DNA of 64,000 nucleotides from JAEUMG01 sp046349315 (GTDB taxonomy: Bacteria; Pseudomonadota; Alphaproteobacteria; Rhizobiales; Aestuariivirgaceae): contig JAXMCQ010000008.1 of NCBI GenBank assembly GCA_046349315.1, positions 1 to 64,000 on the forward strand, in the 5' to 3' direction. Shown piece by piece: positions 1-8,489 of this stretch. A model generated the notes under the pieces. That model saw nothing but the letters and a program-made list of their open reading frames with translations, was not told where the DNA came from and did not search any database. Made by a program: the position numbers and the translations under genes. Positions within the stretch are counted from its first letter, which is position 1. The number at the start of each line of letters is the position of its first letter.

Positions 1-2
1 TC

Positions 3-500
3 AATCTTGAATCCGTCGTCCATTATGGCGGCGTGCTCTCGCCCTTCAACGCGTGGCTCATTCTGCGCGGCGCGGCGACCTTGCCGATCCGCATGAAGGC
101 GCATCAGGAAACCGCTCTCGAGGTCGCAGGCTTTCTCGAAAACCATCCGCACGTGGAGCGCGTCTTCTATCCCGGCCTCCCGTCGCACCCGCAGCACGAA
201 CTCGCCAAGCGGCAAATGGCGAATTTCTCAGGCATGATGACGTTCACGGTTGCGGACGGACCGGCCTTGGCCAAGCGTATGGTAGAGCGACTGCAGGTCG
301 TTCACTATGCCGTTTCGCTCGGCCATCATCGCAGTCTCGTCTACTGGATTCCGACCGCCGACATCATGCGCTCGTCATTCCGGCTCGAAGGAGAGGCATT
401 GGCGCGCTATCGCGCCTTTGCCGGCGACGGCGTATTCCGCTTCTCGGTCGGCATCGAGGATGCCGCGGACATCTGCGCCGATCTCGATCAGGTACTTTGA
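3..500 (+). CDS. Cys/Met metabolism PLP-dependent enzyme, C-terminal part (5' end outside window)
   Basis: C-terminal 165 residues of a trans-sulfuration (cystathionine gamma-synthase / gamma-lyase / methionine gamma-lyase) fold-type I PLP enzyme. The visible part starts just after where the catalytic lysine would lie: a VVHYGGVLSPFNAWL segment corresponds to the family's GG-x-SPxxAW substrate-domain entry, followed by a long helix, an HVERVFYPGLPSHPQH stretch, and an SLGHHRSLVYW segment where the family usually reads SLGGxESL. The frame is open to the left edge, so the gene is truncated by the window. It converges on pssA with a 13-base overlap of the 3' ends. The exact reaction cannot be decided from this fragment. 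Confidence 0.85.
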   Translation, partial: NLESVVHYGGVLSPFNAWLILRGAATLPIRMKAHQETALEVAGFLENHPHVERVFYPGLPSHPQHELAKRQMANFSGMMTFTVADGPALAKRMVERLQVVHYAVSLGHHRSLVYWIPTADIMRSSFRLEGEALARYRAFAGDGVFRFSVGIEDAADICADLDQVL

Positions 501-1333
501 GCTTCGCTCTTGGCGGAAAGCCGCGCTTCGTAGGCGGCCTTGTCGCGCCGGTATGACCGGATGCCGACCGGGATCATCGCGATATAGAGGATGCTGAGCA
601 CGGTCAGCATTTGCCAGGTGAAGGTGAAGAGGCAGACGACGGCAATCGCCGCGAGGCCAAGCAGCGGCAGGACATATTCGCGGCTGACGCGCGAACCGAG
701 CGTCTTGCCCGAGAATGTCGGGATGCGGCTCACCATCAGCACGGCGACCGCAACGATATAGGGCAAGACCAGCCACATGATGTCGTGGCCGTCGGACACG
801 ATACCGAGGAAGCCGAGATACATCGGCGCGAGCGCAAGGCCCGCCCCGGCAGGTGCAGGCGCGCCTGTGAAGTAGCTCATCATCCAGGCCGGCTTATCCG
901 GATCGTCAATCGCAACGTTAAACCGCGCGAGTCGCAAGGCACAGCAAATGGCGAGGCCCAAAGCCACGATCCAACCGATGCTGCGCAAGCCATTCAGCGA
1001 CCACATATAAATCAGCACGGCGGGCGCGACGCCGAAATTGACGAAGTCGGCAAGGGAATCAAGTTCGGCCCCGAAGCGCGACGTACCCTTCAAGAGCCGC
1101 GCAAGGCGGCCGTCCACCGCATCGAGTACGATTGCCACGATGACGGCAACAACAGCCAATTCATAACGGCCTTCGACGCCAAGACGGATGGCTGTGAGTC
1201 CGCTGCATAGAGCCAGAAGCGTGATGAAGTTCGGCAGCAGGAAGCGGATCGGCACCTGTTTGAAACGGTGCAGACGCTGTCTGCGGCGATCGCCGTCGAA
1301 GCGTTCCTCGTCGAGATCGGACAGGTTCGGCAT
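488..1333 (-). CDS. pssA: CDP-diacylglycerol--serine O-phosphatidyltransferase
   Basis: 281-aa integral membrane enzyme making phosphatidylserine from CDP-diacylglycerol and serine, the first committed step to phosphatidylethanolamine. The CDP-alcohol phosphotransferase signature D-x2-D-G-x2-A-R-x8-G-x3-D-x3-D is complete near residues 92-117 (DAVDGRLARL, then FGAELDSLAD). It is followed by about six further hydrophobic segments, so this is the membrane-type subclass II enzyme and not the E. coli peripheral type. The ATG at 1333 has an AGGAGC Shine-Dalgarno. It lies 9 bases downstream of psd, whose product decarboxylates its lipid product, so the two form an operon. Confidence 0.95.
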   Translation of the reverse strand: MPNLSDLDEERFDGDRRRQRLHRFKQVPIRFLLPNFITLLALCSGLTAIRLGVEGRYELAVVAVIVAIVLDAVDGRLARLLKGTSRFGAELDSLADFVNFGVAPAVLIYMWSLNGLRSIGWIVALGLAICCALRLARFNVAIDDPDKPAWMMSYFTGAPAPAGAGLALAPMYLGFLGIVSDGHDIMWLVLPYIVAVAVLMVSRIPTFSGKTLGSRVSREYVLPLLGLAAIAVVCLFTFTWQMLTVLSILYIAMIPVGIRSYRRDKAAYEARLSAKSEAQST

Positions 1334-1342
1334 GGCGGGCTC

Positions 1343-2047
1343 CTAGCTCCGCCGGCCGGCGCGGCCCTGTTCGTCGCTGCCGAGATCGGCGAGCACCGTT
1401 TCACCGGCAATCGCGCGTTGGCCAACGCTCACCAGGGCAAAGCAGTTCGGCGGCAGGTATACATCGACGCGGCTTCCGAAGCGGATCAGGCCGATGCGCT
1501 GGCCAGCCTGGACCCAATCGCCCGGCTCGACGAAGCGAATGATGCGGCGCGCCACGAGACCGGCAATCTGGACGACACCCAATTTGCGGCCATCGGCGAG
1601 TTCAAGCGTGAAGGCCTGGCGCTCATTGTCCTCGCTCGCCTTGTCGAGTTCGGCATTGAGGAACGCGCCCGGCACATAGGAAATATGGGCGATGCGGGCA
1701 TCGACCGGCGAGCGGTTCACATGCACGTCGAACACATTCATGAAGACGGAAATGCGGGTCAGCGGCTCGCGCGGCAATTCGAGTTCGGGCGGCGGCACGA
1801 CGCGCTCGATTGCGCTCACCCGGCCGTCGGCCGGCGAAATCACCAGGCCAGCACGCAGCGGCGTTACGCGCTCGGGATCACGGAAGAAATAGGCGCACCA
1901 GGCCGTGGCTATGACGCAGATCCAACCGAGGAAATCCACGCCCAGCCAGAAGAGGACCAGGGTAACTGCGGCAAAGATGGCGACAAATTTCCAGCCATCG
2001 CGATGGATGGGCGTGAAGACAGAGGTGACGCTGTTCAAGACCGACAT
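1343..2047 (-). CDS. psd: Phosphatidylserine decarboxylase proenzyme
   Basis: 234-aa short-form (archaeal/alphaproteobacterial type) phosphatidylserine decarboxylase, converting phosphatidylserine to phosphatidylethanolamine at the inner membrane. Two N-terminal hydrophobic helices precede the ISPADGRV motif and the FMNVFDVHVNRSP motif. The autocleavage site is the GS of RFGSRVD near the C-terminus; family knowledge says cleavage there creates the pyruvoyl group on the serine. An upstream in-frame start exists at 2095, but the ATG at 2047 has a good GAGGAG ribosome site and a normal family N-terminus (MSVLNSVTS), so I use it. First gene of the psd-pssA operon. Confidence 0.95.
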   Translation of the reverse strand: MSVLNSVTSVFTPIHRDGWKFVAIFAAVTLVLFWLGVDFLGWICVIATAWCAYFFRDPERVTPLRAGLVISPADGRVSAIERVVPPPELELPREPLTRISVFMNVFDVHVNRSPVDARIAHISYVPGAFLNAELDKASEDNERQAFTLELADGRKLGVVQIAGLVARRIIRFVEPGDWVQAGQRIGLIRFGSRVDVYLPPNCFALVSVGQRAIAGETVLADLGSDEQGRAGRRS

Positions 2048-2461
2048 GCTCACTCCTCTAGCGGGTGATTGCGGCTTTGCAAAGCACGCGGACACCAGCA
2101 GAACCGGCCATGGTTAGGGTGAACTGACCAGAAGCAGTCGCTAGGCTTCCAAAAGCAATGCGGCGCGGATGTTGGCCGCTGAGACCCGCATCCGCGCCAT
2201 CATGTGCTCCCGCCCCCCAACGCGGCAGAGAAAGCCGCGAATGTCGCCACTCCCCGAATCCGTGTTGCGGGGCGGAGCCGTTTGACGGCTCCGCGCCCGC
2301 ATCCCGCGTCCGGCCAATCCCCACCGGCCGGCTCTCCCCACGAAGTCCCCGTGGTGAGTTCATCATGATCGTGAGCCGTAAACGAAGCTAAACCGACGGG
2401 CATTCCGGCCGCCGATTCTCTCAAATTCGAGACAAATTTTTCGGGTAACGTTAAAGTGCGC
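2048..2461. other. Intergenic region between psd and the ABC exporter gene, no gene seen
   Basis: About 410 bases upstream of psd and downstream of the ABC exporter. Short open frames here are poor in start signals and resemble no family I know. It presumably carries the psd promoter and the exporter's 3' end. A weak CCACG/CGTGG hairpin near 2339-2355 is the only structure I see. Confidence 0.5.
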
Positions 2462-4372
2462 TTAAGGCACGTAGCCGGCGGCGCGTTTGCTCCACGCCTC
2501 GACCTGGGTCTGAGGCAGCAGCTCTTCGGCCTCGCGATCGGCTTCATCGAGGCGGCGGCGCGCCTCGTCGACCGCACGCTGGCGGTTCCACATGGCGGCA
2601 TAGATGCCATCCTCGGCCAGCAAGGCCGCGTGACCGCCGCGCTCGACGATACGGCCGGCCTCCAGCACGATGATCTCATCGGCATCGACGACCGTCGACA
2701 GACGATGAGCGATGATGAGCGTCGTGCGGTTGCGCGAGACCTGGCGGAGTGCCGCCTGGATTTCCTGCTCCGTAAAGCTGTCGAGCGCCGATGTCGCCTC
2801 GTCGAGCACCAGGATCGGCGGACCCTTCAGGATGGTGCGAGCGATCGACACGCGCTGCTTCTCGCCGCCGGAAAGCTTCAGCCCACGCTCGCCGACGAGC
2901 GAGTCATAGCCACGCGGCAATTGCATGATGAAGTCATGAATCTGCGCAAGCTTCGCTGCGGTCTCGACTTCCTCGTCGGTCGCATCCGGTCGGCCATAGC
3001 GGATGTTGTAGCGAATGGTATCGTTGAAGAGCACGGTATCCTGCGGGACCATGCCGATGGCGGCACGCAAAGATACTTGCGTAACCTCGGCGATATCTTG
3101 CCCGTCGATCAAAATGCGGCCCTTGTCCGGCTCATAGAAGCGGTAGAGCAAGCGCGGGATCGTCGATTTGCCCGCACCCGAGGGGCCGACAATCGCTACC
3201 GTGTTGCCACTCGGCACTCGCAAAGTCAGGTCGTGGATCACCTGCCGCTCGGGATCGTAAGCGAAGGACACGTTATCGAAAACAATGTCGCCTTTGGAGA
3301 CGTGCAAGGGCTCGGCCCCCGGCCTGTCCTTGATGTCGGCATTGACCGCGAGGAGGCGGAACATTTCCTCGACATCGATCAAGCCCTGCTTGATCTCGCG
3401 ATAGGACGAGCCGATGAAATTCAACGGCATGTAAAGCTGGATCATCAACGCGTTGATCATCACGAGATCGCCGACGGTCGCCTCGCCGCGCCAGACCGCC
3501 ATAGCCGACATCGCCATGCAGACCGTGAGGCCAACGGTGAAAATCGCGGCCTGCCCGGCATTGAGCACGGCCAGCGACACCCAGGTCTTCACCGCCGCGC
3601 CTTCATACAACTCCATGGAGCGCTCATAACGGCGCGCCTCATGCTCCTCATTGCCGAAGTACTTGACGGTCTCGAAGTTGAGAAGGCTGTCGATCGCCTT
3701 GGTGCTGGCGTCGGTATCGGCCGCGTTCATCGTGCGGCGCAGATTGATGCGCCATTCGGTGGCCGCGTAGGTGAAGCCGATATAGAGCACGATGGTCGCC
3801 AGGACGACCAATGCGTAGAGCCAATTGAAAGACCAAGCCAGCACGCCGCAAACGAGGAGAATTTCGAGCGCGGTGGGGAAAGTGTTGAACAGCGAGAAGC
3901 GCAGGACCGTGTCGATGCCGGCGGTGCCGCGCGAAATGATGCGGGAGAGACCGCCGGTGCGCCGCTCCAGGTGGAATTTGAGCGACAAGGCATGAAGGTG
4001 GCGGAAGGTCTGCACGGCCAATTGGCGCACCGCGCGCTGTCCGACCTTGGCGAAGATCGCATCACGGATCTGGGCAAGGCCGACCATGCCGACGCGGCCG
4101 ATGCCATAGGCGAGAATGAAGAAGAAGGGCACCGCGAAGGCGACAGCCGCAGCGCCGCCCACCTTGGTCAGCGCGTCGGTTGCATATTTGAAGGCATAGG
4201 GCGTCGCGACGGTAACGATCTTCGAGAGCACCAGCGCCAGCATGGCGATGGCGACGCGAAACCGCAGGTCGGGGCGATCCTTCGGCCAAAGATAAGGGAG
4301 CAACTGGCGCAGAATTCGCCACTGCTCGCCATCAGCCGGCGCGCCCGCCCCTTTTTGAGGCTCGAATGTCAC
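2462..4372 (-). CDS. Atm1/HMT-type ABC exporter (permease fused to ATPase)
   Basis: 636-aa half-transporter of the Atm1 (ABCB7) family, which exports glutathione-linked sulfur or metal adducts to the periplasm. N-terminal part (about 30-330) holds six membrane helices, including a TPYAFKYATDAL segment and the NFETVKYFGNE motif typical of Atm1. The ATPase domain (about 370-600) has Walker A GPSGAGKST, Q-loop region MVPQDTVLFNDT, signature LSGGEKQRVSIART and Walker B ILVLDEATSALD; all catalytic elements are intact. The start is GTG at 4372, overlapping the stop of the upstream LysM gene by four bases (GTGA), so translation is probably coupled. The assignment to Atm1 is strong; the substrate is not shown. 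Confidence 0.92.
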   Translation of the reverse strand: MTFEPQKGAGAPADGEQWRILRQLLPYLWPKDRPDLRFRVAIAMLALVLSKIVTVATPYAFKYATDALTKVGGAAAVAFAVPFFFILAYGIGRVGMVGLAQIRDAIFAKVGQRAVRQLAVQTFRHLHALSLKFHLERRTGGLSRIISRGTAGIDTVLRFSLFNTFPTALEILLVCGVLAWSFNWLYALVVLATIVLYIGFTYAATEWRINLRRTMNAADTDASTKAIDSLLNFETVKYFGNEEHEARRYERSMELYEGAAVKTWVSLAVLNAGQAAIFTVGLTVCMAMSAMAVWRGEATVGDLVMINALMIQLYMPLNFIGSSYREIKQGLIDVEEMFRLLAVNADIKDRPGAEPLHVSKGDIVFDNVSFAYDPERQVIHDLTLRVPSGNTVAIVGPSGAGKSTIPRLLYRFYEPDKGRILIDGQDIAEVTQVSLRAAIGMVPQDTVLFNDTIRYNIRYGRPDATDEEVETAAKLAQIHDFIMQLPRGYDSLVGERGLKLSGGEKQRVSIARTILKGPPILVLDEATSALDSFTEQEIQAALRQVSRNRTTLIIAHRLSTVVDADEIIVLEAGRIVERGGHAALLAEDGIYAAMWNRQRAVDEARRRLDEADREAEELLPQTQVEAWSKRAAGYVP

Positions 4373-6441
4373 TGAACGGTGGTGCCGCCCTCTTCGGCTG
4401 ACAAGGGCTTTTTCCGCTTGGGATCGATCGTCTCGGGCGGAACGGCATTCGGAGTCGCGAAAATCTGACCAGGATAGATCAGGTCGGGATCGCGAATCTG
4501 GCCCTTATTGGCTTCGTAGATCACGGTGTAGGAAATGCCCTTGCCGTAGATCACGCGCGACAGTTTCCAGAGGTTGTTGCCCGGCTGGATGATGATGCGG
4601 CCTTTCTTCGATTGAGCCGGCTGGGCCTGCTCATTCGTCGCGATCGCAGCGCCTTCGGCGGCGGTCGATTTTTCCTCGATCTGAGCTGGCTCGGCGGTCG
4701 CCGCTTGCTGCGTCGTATCAGCTTGTGTCGTCGCCTCGCCTTGAGCAGCGACGGCCGGTTCTTCGATCTTTGTCGCAGGCTGTTCCGTGGCCGCCGGTTG
4801 CTCGGTCGGAGTCACAGAAGGCGTTTCGGTCTTGGCGACCTCTTCGCCCTGCCCGGCCTTGGCGACTTCCGTCTCGGGCTGGGTCGCCGGGGCCGCGGTT
4901 TCAGGCTTGGGCGCCAGTTGCGTATCGGCAGTCGCGGCGGCTTCCGTGGTTTCGGAAGTCGTGGGCTTCGGCGCTTGAGTCTCGGCCGTCACAGTCGCTT
5001 CCGGCGCAGGCTGTTCGACCTCGGCCGTCTTCTGCTGCGCGGGCTGCGTCTCGGGCGTGTTCATCTCAGCAACGCGCTCGGCCTCCTCGCGTACGAAGGG
5101 TAGCTCGACGCGCGACAGGACCTTGCCCCCGGCATCGATCTGATCGACGCGCAAGGAATGGCCGCCCGGTGCGATCTTCTGGGTGCCGGCGAAGGTCCAA
5201 TGCCCCGACTGATCTGCAGCAGCATCGCCAACGGCAGAATTGTCGACATAGACACGCACGGCTGAGCCCGGTGCGGCACTGCCGGAGAAGACGATATCGC
5301 CGGTCGAATTGTAGTCCACGGCATCGAGCGAGACCGGTGCGCCTGGCTTGGCGGCGGGCGTCTCGACTGCGGGTTGTTCGACCGCTGGCTGTTCGACGGC
5401 CGGTTGCTGGGTGGATGGCTGTTCGGTTGCCGGCGCTTGAGCAGCGGGTTCTTCCATCTTCGACGGCTCGGCCAAAGCGGTCTTGGTTTCAGGGGCTGCC
5501 TCAGGCGCCTTCTCGGCGGGAGGCTCAGTTTCGCCGCTGGCCGTGGTGGCGTCGGCTGCGGGCTTCTCGACAGCCGGCTGCTGGGCAGTTTCGGCGGTGG
5601 AGTCGGCTGCGGGCTTCTCGGCAGCCGGCTGCTGGGCAGTTTCGGCGGTGGAGTCGGCTGCGGGCTTCTCGGCAGCCGGCTGCTGGGCAGTTTCGGCGGT
5701 GGATTTCGCTTCGGTTTCAGCCGTCGCCGCCGGGTTGGCAGGCGTCGCTTCGGCGGTCGTAGTGGGTTCAGCCTTCTGGATCACCTGGGTCGGCATGCCG
5801 GGCTCGACCAGGGCGACCATGGCCTTTTCATTGGGGGTGGCGGGAACAACCACGGCGATCGACTGGTCAGACATGACAGTCTGGCCCGAATCGGCGGTCT
5901 TCTGCTCGACCGACAATTCGCTCGCCCCCTTGGGCAAGGGCGCTTCGGTCACCACGACCCAATCGCCATCGGCATTGGCCTGGGCTTTGCCGACCACCTC
6001 GCCATTGCGCTTCAATGTCACATCGGCACCGGGCGTCGCCTGGCCGGCGGCAAGCGTGCCGCCATCCGATTCGACGCGCACCGTGTCAAAAGTGGGCTTG
6101 GCCGCGGCCTCGGTCTTCGCGTCAGGCTGTTTTGCCGGTTCCGGCGCCTTGGCGGTCTCGGGCGCCGGGGCCGTCTCGGGAGCCTTGGTTTCGGGAGCGG
6201 GAGCCGTTTCCGGTGCCGGGGTCTCGGTTTTGACGGTCTGGTCGGGCTGGGCCGGAGCCGCTTCGGGCTTCTTCTCCGCCGTCGCATCGGCCGGTTTTTC
6301 CGGCGTCGCGGGCTGGGTTACCGCGGGTTCCGGGGGCTTTTCCGCCACAGTGGTGGGCTGGCGCGAATAGATGATTGCGCCAAGGCCAACTGCGGCTGCG
6401 ACTGCCAAGCCGGTAAATATTGCTACTGGGTTATTTTTCAT
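4369..6441 (-). CDS. LysM-domain envelope protein with long Ala/Pro/Glu/Thr-rich linkers
   Basis: 690-aa protein. Residues 7-26 form an N-terminal membrane anchor or uncleaved signal (AIFTGLAVAAAVGLGAIIYS). It continues into long low-complexity A/P/E/T/K/Q-rich tracts that separate two Ig/carboxypeptidase-regulatory-like beta domains (about 118-200 and 367-450; the second contains a GSAAPGSAVRVYVDN stretch). A C-terminal LysM domain (about 612-665) has GNNLWKLSRVIYGKG and a YPGQIF ending. LysM binds peptidoglycan, so the protein probably spans from the inner membrane to the wall. The linker includes three 17-residue repeats encoded by perfect 51-bp DNA units. Its stop overlaps the start of the Atm1-type exporter. 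Similar LysM proteins are common in this order, with unknown role. Confidence 0.85.
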   Translation of the reverse strand: MKNNPVAIFTGLAVAAAVGLGAIIYSRQPTTVAEKPPEPAVTQPATPEKPADATAEKKPEAAPAQPDQTVKTETPAPETAPAPETKAPETAPAPETAKAPEPAKQPDAKTEAAAKPTFDTVRVESDGGTLAAGQATPGADVTLKRNGEVVGKAQANADGDWVVVTEAPLPKGASELSVEQKTADSGQTVMSDQSIAVVVPATPNEKAMVALVEPGMPTQVIQKAEPTTTAEATPANPAATAETEAKSTAETAQQPAAEKPAADSTAETAQQPAAEKPAADSTAETAQQPAVEKPAADATTASGETEPPAEKAPEAAPETKTALAEPSKMEEPAAQAPATEQPSTQQPAVEQPAVEQPAVETPAAKPGAPVSLDAVDYNSTGDIVFSGSAAPGSAVRVYVDNSAVGDAAADQSGHWTFAGTQKIAPGGHSLRVDQIDAGGKVLSRVELPFVREEAERVAEMNTPETQPAQQKTAEVEQPAPEATVTAETQAPKPTTSETTEAAATADTQLAPKPETAAPATQPETEVAKAGQGEEVAKTETPSVTPTEQPAATEQPATKIEEPAVAAQGEATTQADTTQQAATAEPAQIEEKSTAAEGAAIATNEQAQPAQSKKGRIIIQPGNNLWKLSRVIYGKGISYTVIYEANKGQIRDPDLIYPGQIFATPNAVPPETIDPKRKKPLSAEEGGTTVQ
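5551..5703. repeat. Three tandem 51-bp units inside the LysM protein gene
   Basis: Units at 5551-5601, 5602-5652 and 5653-5703 are the same 51 bases apart from one substitution in the first unit. Each encodes a 17-residue unit of the form TAETAQQPAAEKPAADS. Being a multiple of three, copy number can change by slippage without breaking the frame. Confidence 0.9.
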
Positions 6442-6595
6442 GTTCTGCCGTCCAAGCCTGTGTAAACAGCCGCTTTGGGCGGAAATTTGTCATTGCCTCC
6501 ACGAATCCCGTCCATGACCTTCATAATGCTGCTTGAAACAATGTGCAAAGGCCGCCATGCCGGGGCGATCCCGCTTTTGTACCGGAAAGGTGAAG

Positions 6596-7195
6596 ATGAA
6601 GCCGAAATACAATCTCTGCGTTTATTGCGGTTCGGGGCCGGGCCGCAATGCTGCTTATGTCGAAGCCGCCCGGGAACTCGGACAAGCCATGGCCGAAGAC
6701 GGGATCGGCCTGGTCTATGGCGGCGGCAGCCTGGGATTGATGGGCGAGGTGGCACGCGCCACGCTCAAGGCCGGCGGGCATGTGACAGGCATCATTCCGG
6801 AGTTCCTGGTGACCCGCGAGCGGATGCTCTCCGAGGTCAATGAATTGATCGTCACCGCCAATATGCATGAGCGCAAGATGACGATGTTCGAGCGCTCGGA
6901 CGGGTTCGTCGCGTTGCCGGGCGGCATCGGCACGCTTGAGGAACTGGTCGAGATCACCACCTGGGCGCAGCTCGACCGGCACAACAAGCCGATCATCCTG
7001 TGCAACATCAACGCCTATTGGGATCCGCTCGTGACCTTGTTCAATCACATGCGGGATGAGAACTTCATCCGGCCGGAACTCGAATTCAAAATGGACGTGG
7101 TGAAGACCGCGGCGGATGTCGTCCCGGCCTTCCGGCACCGGCAATCGACGAGCCGCGGAAAAGTGCCGCTCGAGCCGGTGCGCAAGACGCTTTAG
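6596..7195 (+). CDS. LOG family protein (cytokinin riboside 5'-monophosphate phosphoribohydrolase-like)
   Basis: 199-aa Rossmann-type protein of the LOG/YvdD (TIGR00730) family. N-terminal VYCGSGPG nucleotide-binding loop, GLVYGGGSLGLMGEVA motif, MHERKMTMFERSD helix and the family signature PGGIGTLEEL followed by TWAQLDRHNKPI. Family members hydrolyse nucleoside monophosphates to free base and ribose 5-phosphate; in bacteria the physiological substrate is usually unknown. An upstream in-frame start at 6533 would add 21 residues not typical of the family. The ATG at 6596 follows a GGAAAGGTGAAG ribosome site, so I chose it. Divergent from the LysM gene. Confidence 0.9.
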   Translation: MKPKYNLCVYCGSGPGRNAAYVEAARELGQAMAEDGIGLVYGGGSLGLMGEVARATLKAGGHVTGIIPEFLVTRERMLSEVNELIVTANMHERKMTMFERSDGFVALPGGIGTLEELVEITTWAQLDRHNKPIILCNINAYWDPLVTLFNHMRDENFIRPELEFKMDVVKTAADVVPAFRHRQSTSRGKVPLEPVRKTL

Positions 7196-7285
7196 GGCGG
7201 CAGTTGTCCTGCGAGGTATCGCCCTGGTGGGTTAGCCCGTCAACAGGTATTGAGATTTGATCCATACACGAAGCGTCATGCCAGC

Positions 7286-7440
7286 CTTCCTTCTCCTCGC
7301 GAGCGCGGGGAGAAGGTGCCCGCAGGGCGGATGAGGGGGGTAGAGCAAAGTGACGGCCGAGGGACGAGCGGCAACGCCCCCTCGGGCCTTACGGCCCTCG
7401 TCGCCCTCTCCCGCGAGGGGAGAGGGGTAAGGGCGATGAG
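7286..7440. repeat. Intergenic palindromic repeat (CTCTCCCGCGAGGGGAGAG family)
   Basis: Two imperfect palindromes, one near 7289-7315 (CTTCTCC...GGAGAAGG) and one near 7404-7430 (CCTCTCCCGCGAGGGGAGAGG), lie in opposite orientation around a GGGCCTTACGGCCC inverted repeat. Related blocks occur at 8420-8468 and 10155-10172. Such blocks are common between genes in Hyphomicrobiales genomes. No gene is visible between 7196 and 7479. Confidence 0.7.
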
Positions 7441-7479
7441 GGGTACGTGGAAATAAGTCAGTATGCGGAGGAATACGCC

Positions 7480-8217
7480 CTACGACGAGTCGTCGCGCGG
7501 CGGGTTGCCGAGGCGTGCGAGCCAGTCGCAGTCTTTGAGGATCTGGTCAACTTCGTGGATGTTCCGCTGGCGGTATCCGGGTGGGCGCCCGGAGCGCAAC
7601 GGGCCCGAGCGCTCTGGACGGCGCTCGTCGAAGGGTTTGGCGTCCCAGCGGGCAAGCCGCATGGCGTGGCGCGGAATGTCCTGAACCGCGTCCAAAACGG
7701 CTAGGAGCCGGCGGACCAGGTGCCTGGCACTGACCATGCCGTCATCGACCTTCTCTTCGACAACAGGCGCCGGCGGAGGAACTTGCGGCCGACCGAATTC
7801 GCGCATCATCCGCTCCCAGGGAGACAGAGGATCACCGAGAACGCGGATGCGCGGTTCAGGGCCACGGAGCTTCTTCTTGAACCGCCGGCCCTGGCGCCTG
7901 AGCGCGTCGAAGAGGTTGAACAAGGGCCGGCGTTTGCGTTTAGGCTTGGCTTCGGCCTTATTTTCACGAGGGGTCTTGGGCTTCCCTGAGGCCGGACGCC
8001 GAGGCTTATGCTCGAGCACGATGTCACGTGCCGCGGCGACGATGAGCCGTCTCACCGCTGATTCCGCTGTCCGCAATTGGCTGAGGATGAACCGGTGGAG
8101 CGGCTTGGATATCCTCTCGATCGAAACGCCTTCGGCGAGCCCGATCTTGGCAAACAGCGCCAACACCACGGCCAACAGTGGCACGCGCTTGCTTTCGATG
8201 GCCAATTCCCAGTTCAT
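7480..8217 (-). CDS. Hypothetical protein, basic
   Basis: 245-aa protein with no recognised domain. N-terminal part has a hydrophobic helix (PLLAVVLALFAKIGLAEGV) and an amphipathic region; residues about 70-120 are very basic (KPKTPRENKAEAKPKRKRR), suggesting nucleic acid or membrane contact. The C-terminus contains RSGRPPGYRQR followed by a histidine-rich helix and WLARLGNPPRD. I recall similar uncharacterised proteins in rhizobial genomes, but this is memory, not a search. It is flanked on both sides by repeat-bearing intergenic DNA and stands as a single gene. The ATG at 8217 is the first good start. Confidence 0.6.
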   Translation of the reverse strand: MNWELAIESKRVPLLAVVLALFAKIGLAEGVSIERISKPLHRFILSQLRTAESAVRRLIVAAARDIVLEHKPRRPASGKPKTPRENKAEAKPKRKRRPLFNLFDALRRQGRRFKKKLRGPEPRIRVLGDPLSPWERMMREFGRPQVPPPAPVVEEKVDDGMVSARHLVRRLLAVLDAVQDIPRHAMRLARWDAKPFDERRPERSGPLRSGRPPGYRQRNIHEVDQILKDCDWLARLGNPPRDDSS

Positions 8218-8298
8218 TCCCGCTCAATAGAACATAGAATGAACTTCGTCAATCGTAAAAATCGGGTGGCTTCAAATATTATGGTGCCTCTTATTTTC

Positions 8299-8393
8299 GT
8301 CATCCCGGCGAAAGCCGGGACCCAACTATCCGCGTGAAGGCTGTTGGCGACCCATAACGGTGAAAGATGGGTCCCGGCTTTCGCCGGGATGAC
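8299..8393. repeat. Paired palindromic intergenic element, copy 1
   Basis: 95-bp element bounded by GTCATCCCGGCGAAAGCCGG at the left and its inverted copy at the right (GTCCCGGCTTTCGCCGGGATGAC). Each end is itself a hairpin (CCCGGC-GAAA-GCCGGG). The core between the ends differs from copy to copy. The same architecture is found at 13014-13111, 44366-44447 and 47204-47286, and a relative with another stem at 26635-26729. Confidence 0.85.
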
Positions 8394-8409
8394 AGTGCGT
8401 GGTGGTTCT

Positions 8410-8468
8410 ACCCCTCACCCGCCCCGGGTCAAGTCCGGGGCGTCCTCTCCCGCAAGGGGAGAGGGAAA
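8410..8468. repeat. Intergenic palindromic repeat (CTCTCCCGCAAGGGGAGAG family)
   Basis: CCTCTCCCGCAAGGGGAGAGG stem-loop near 8449-8469, preceded by CCCCGGGTCAAGTCCGGGG near 8420-8438. It sits just downstream of the homocysteine methyltransferase gene and could serve as its terminator, although no T-run follows. Confidence 0.6.
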
Positions 8469-8489
8469 TAAATCTGTGTGCGGATCGAT

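Noticed and set aside
2456..4375. Long open frame on the plus strand opposite the Atm1-type exporter gene (639 codons)
   Set aside because: Its translation is a low-complexity antisense product without any family features, while the minus strand encodes an ABC exporter with all motifs.
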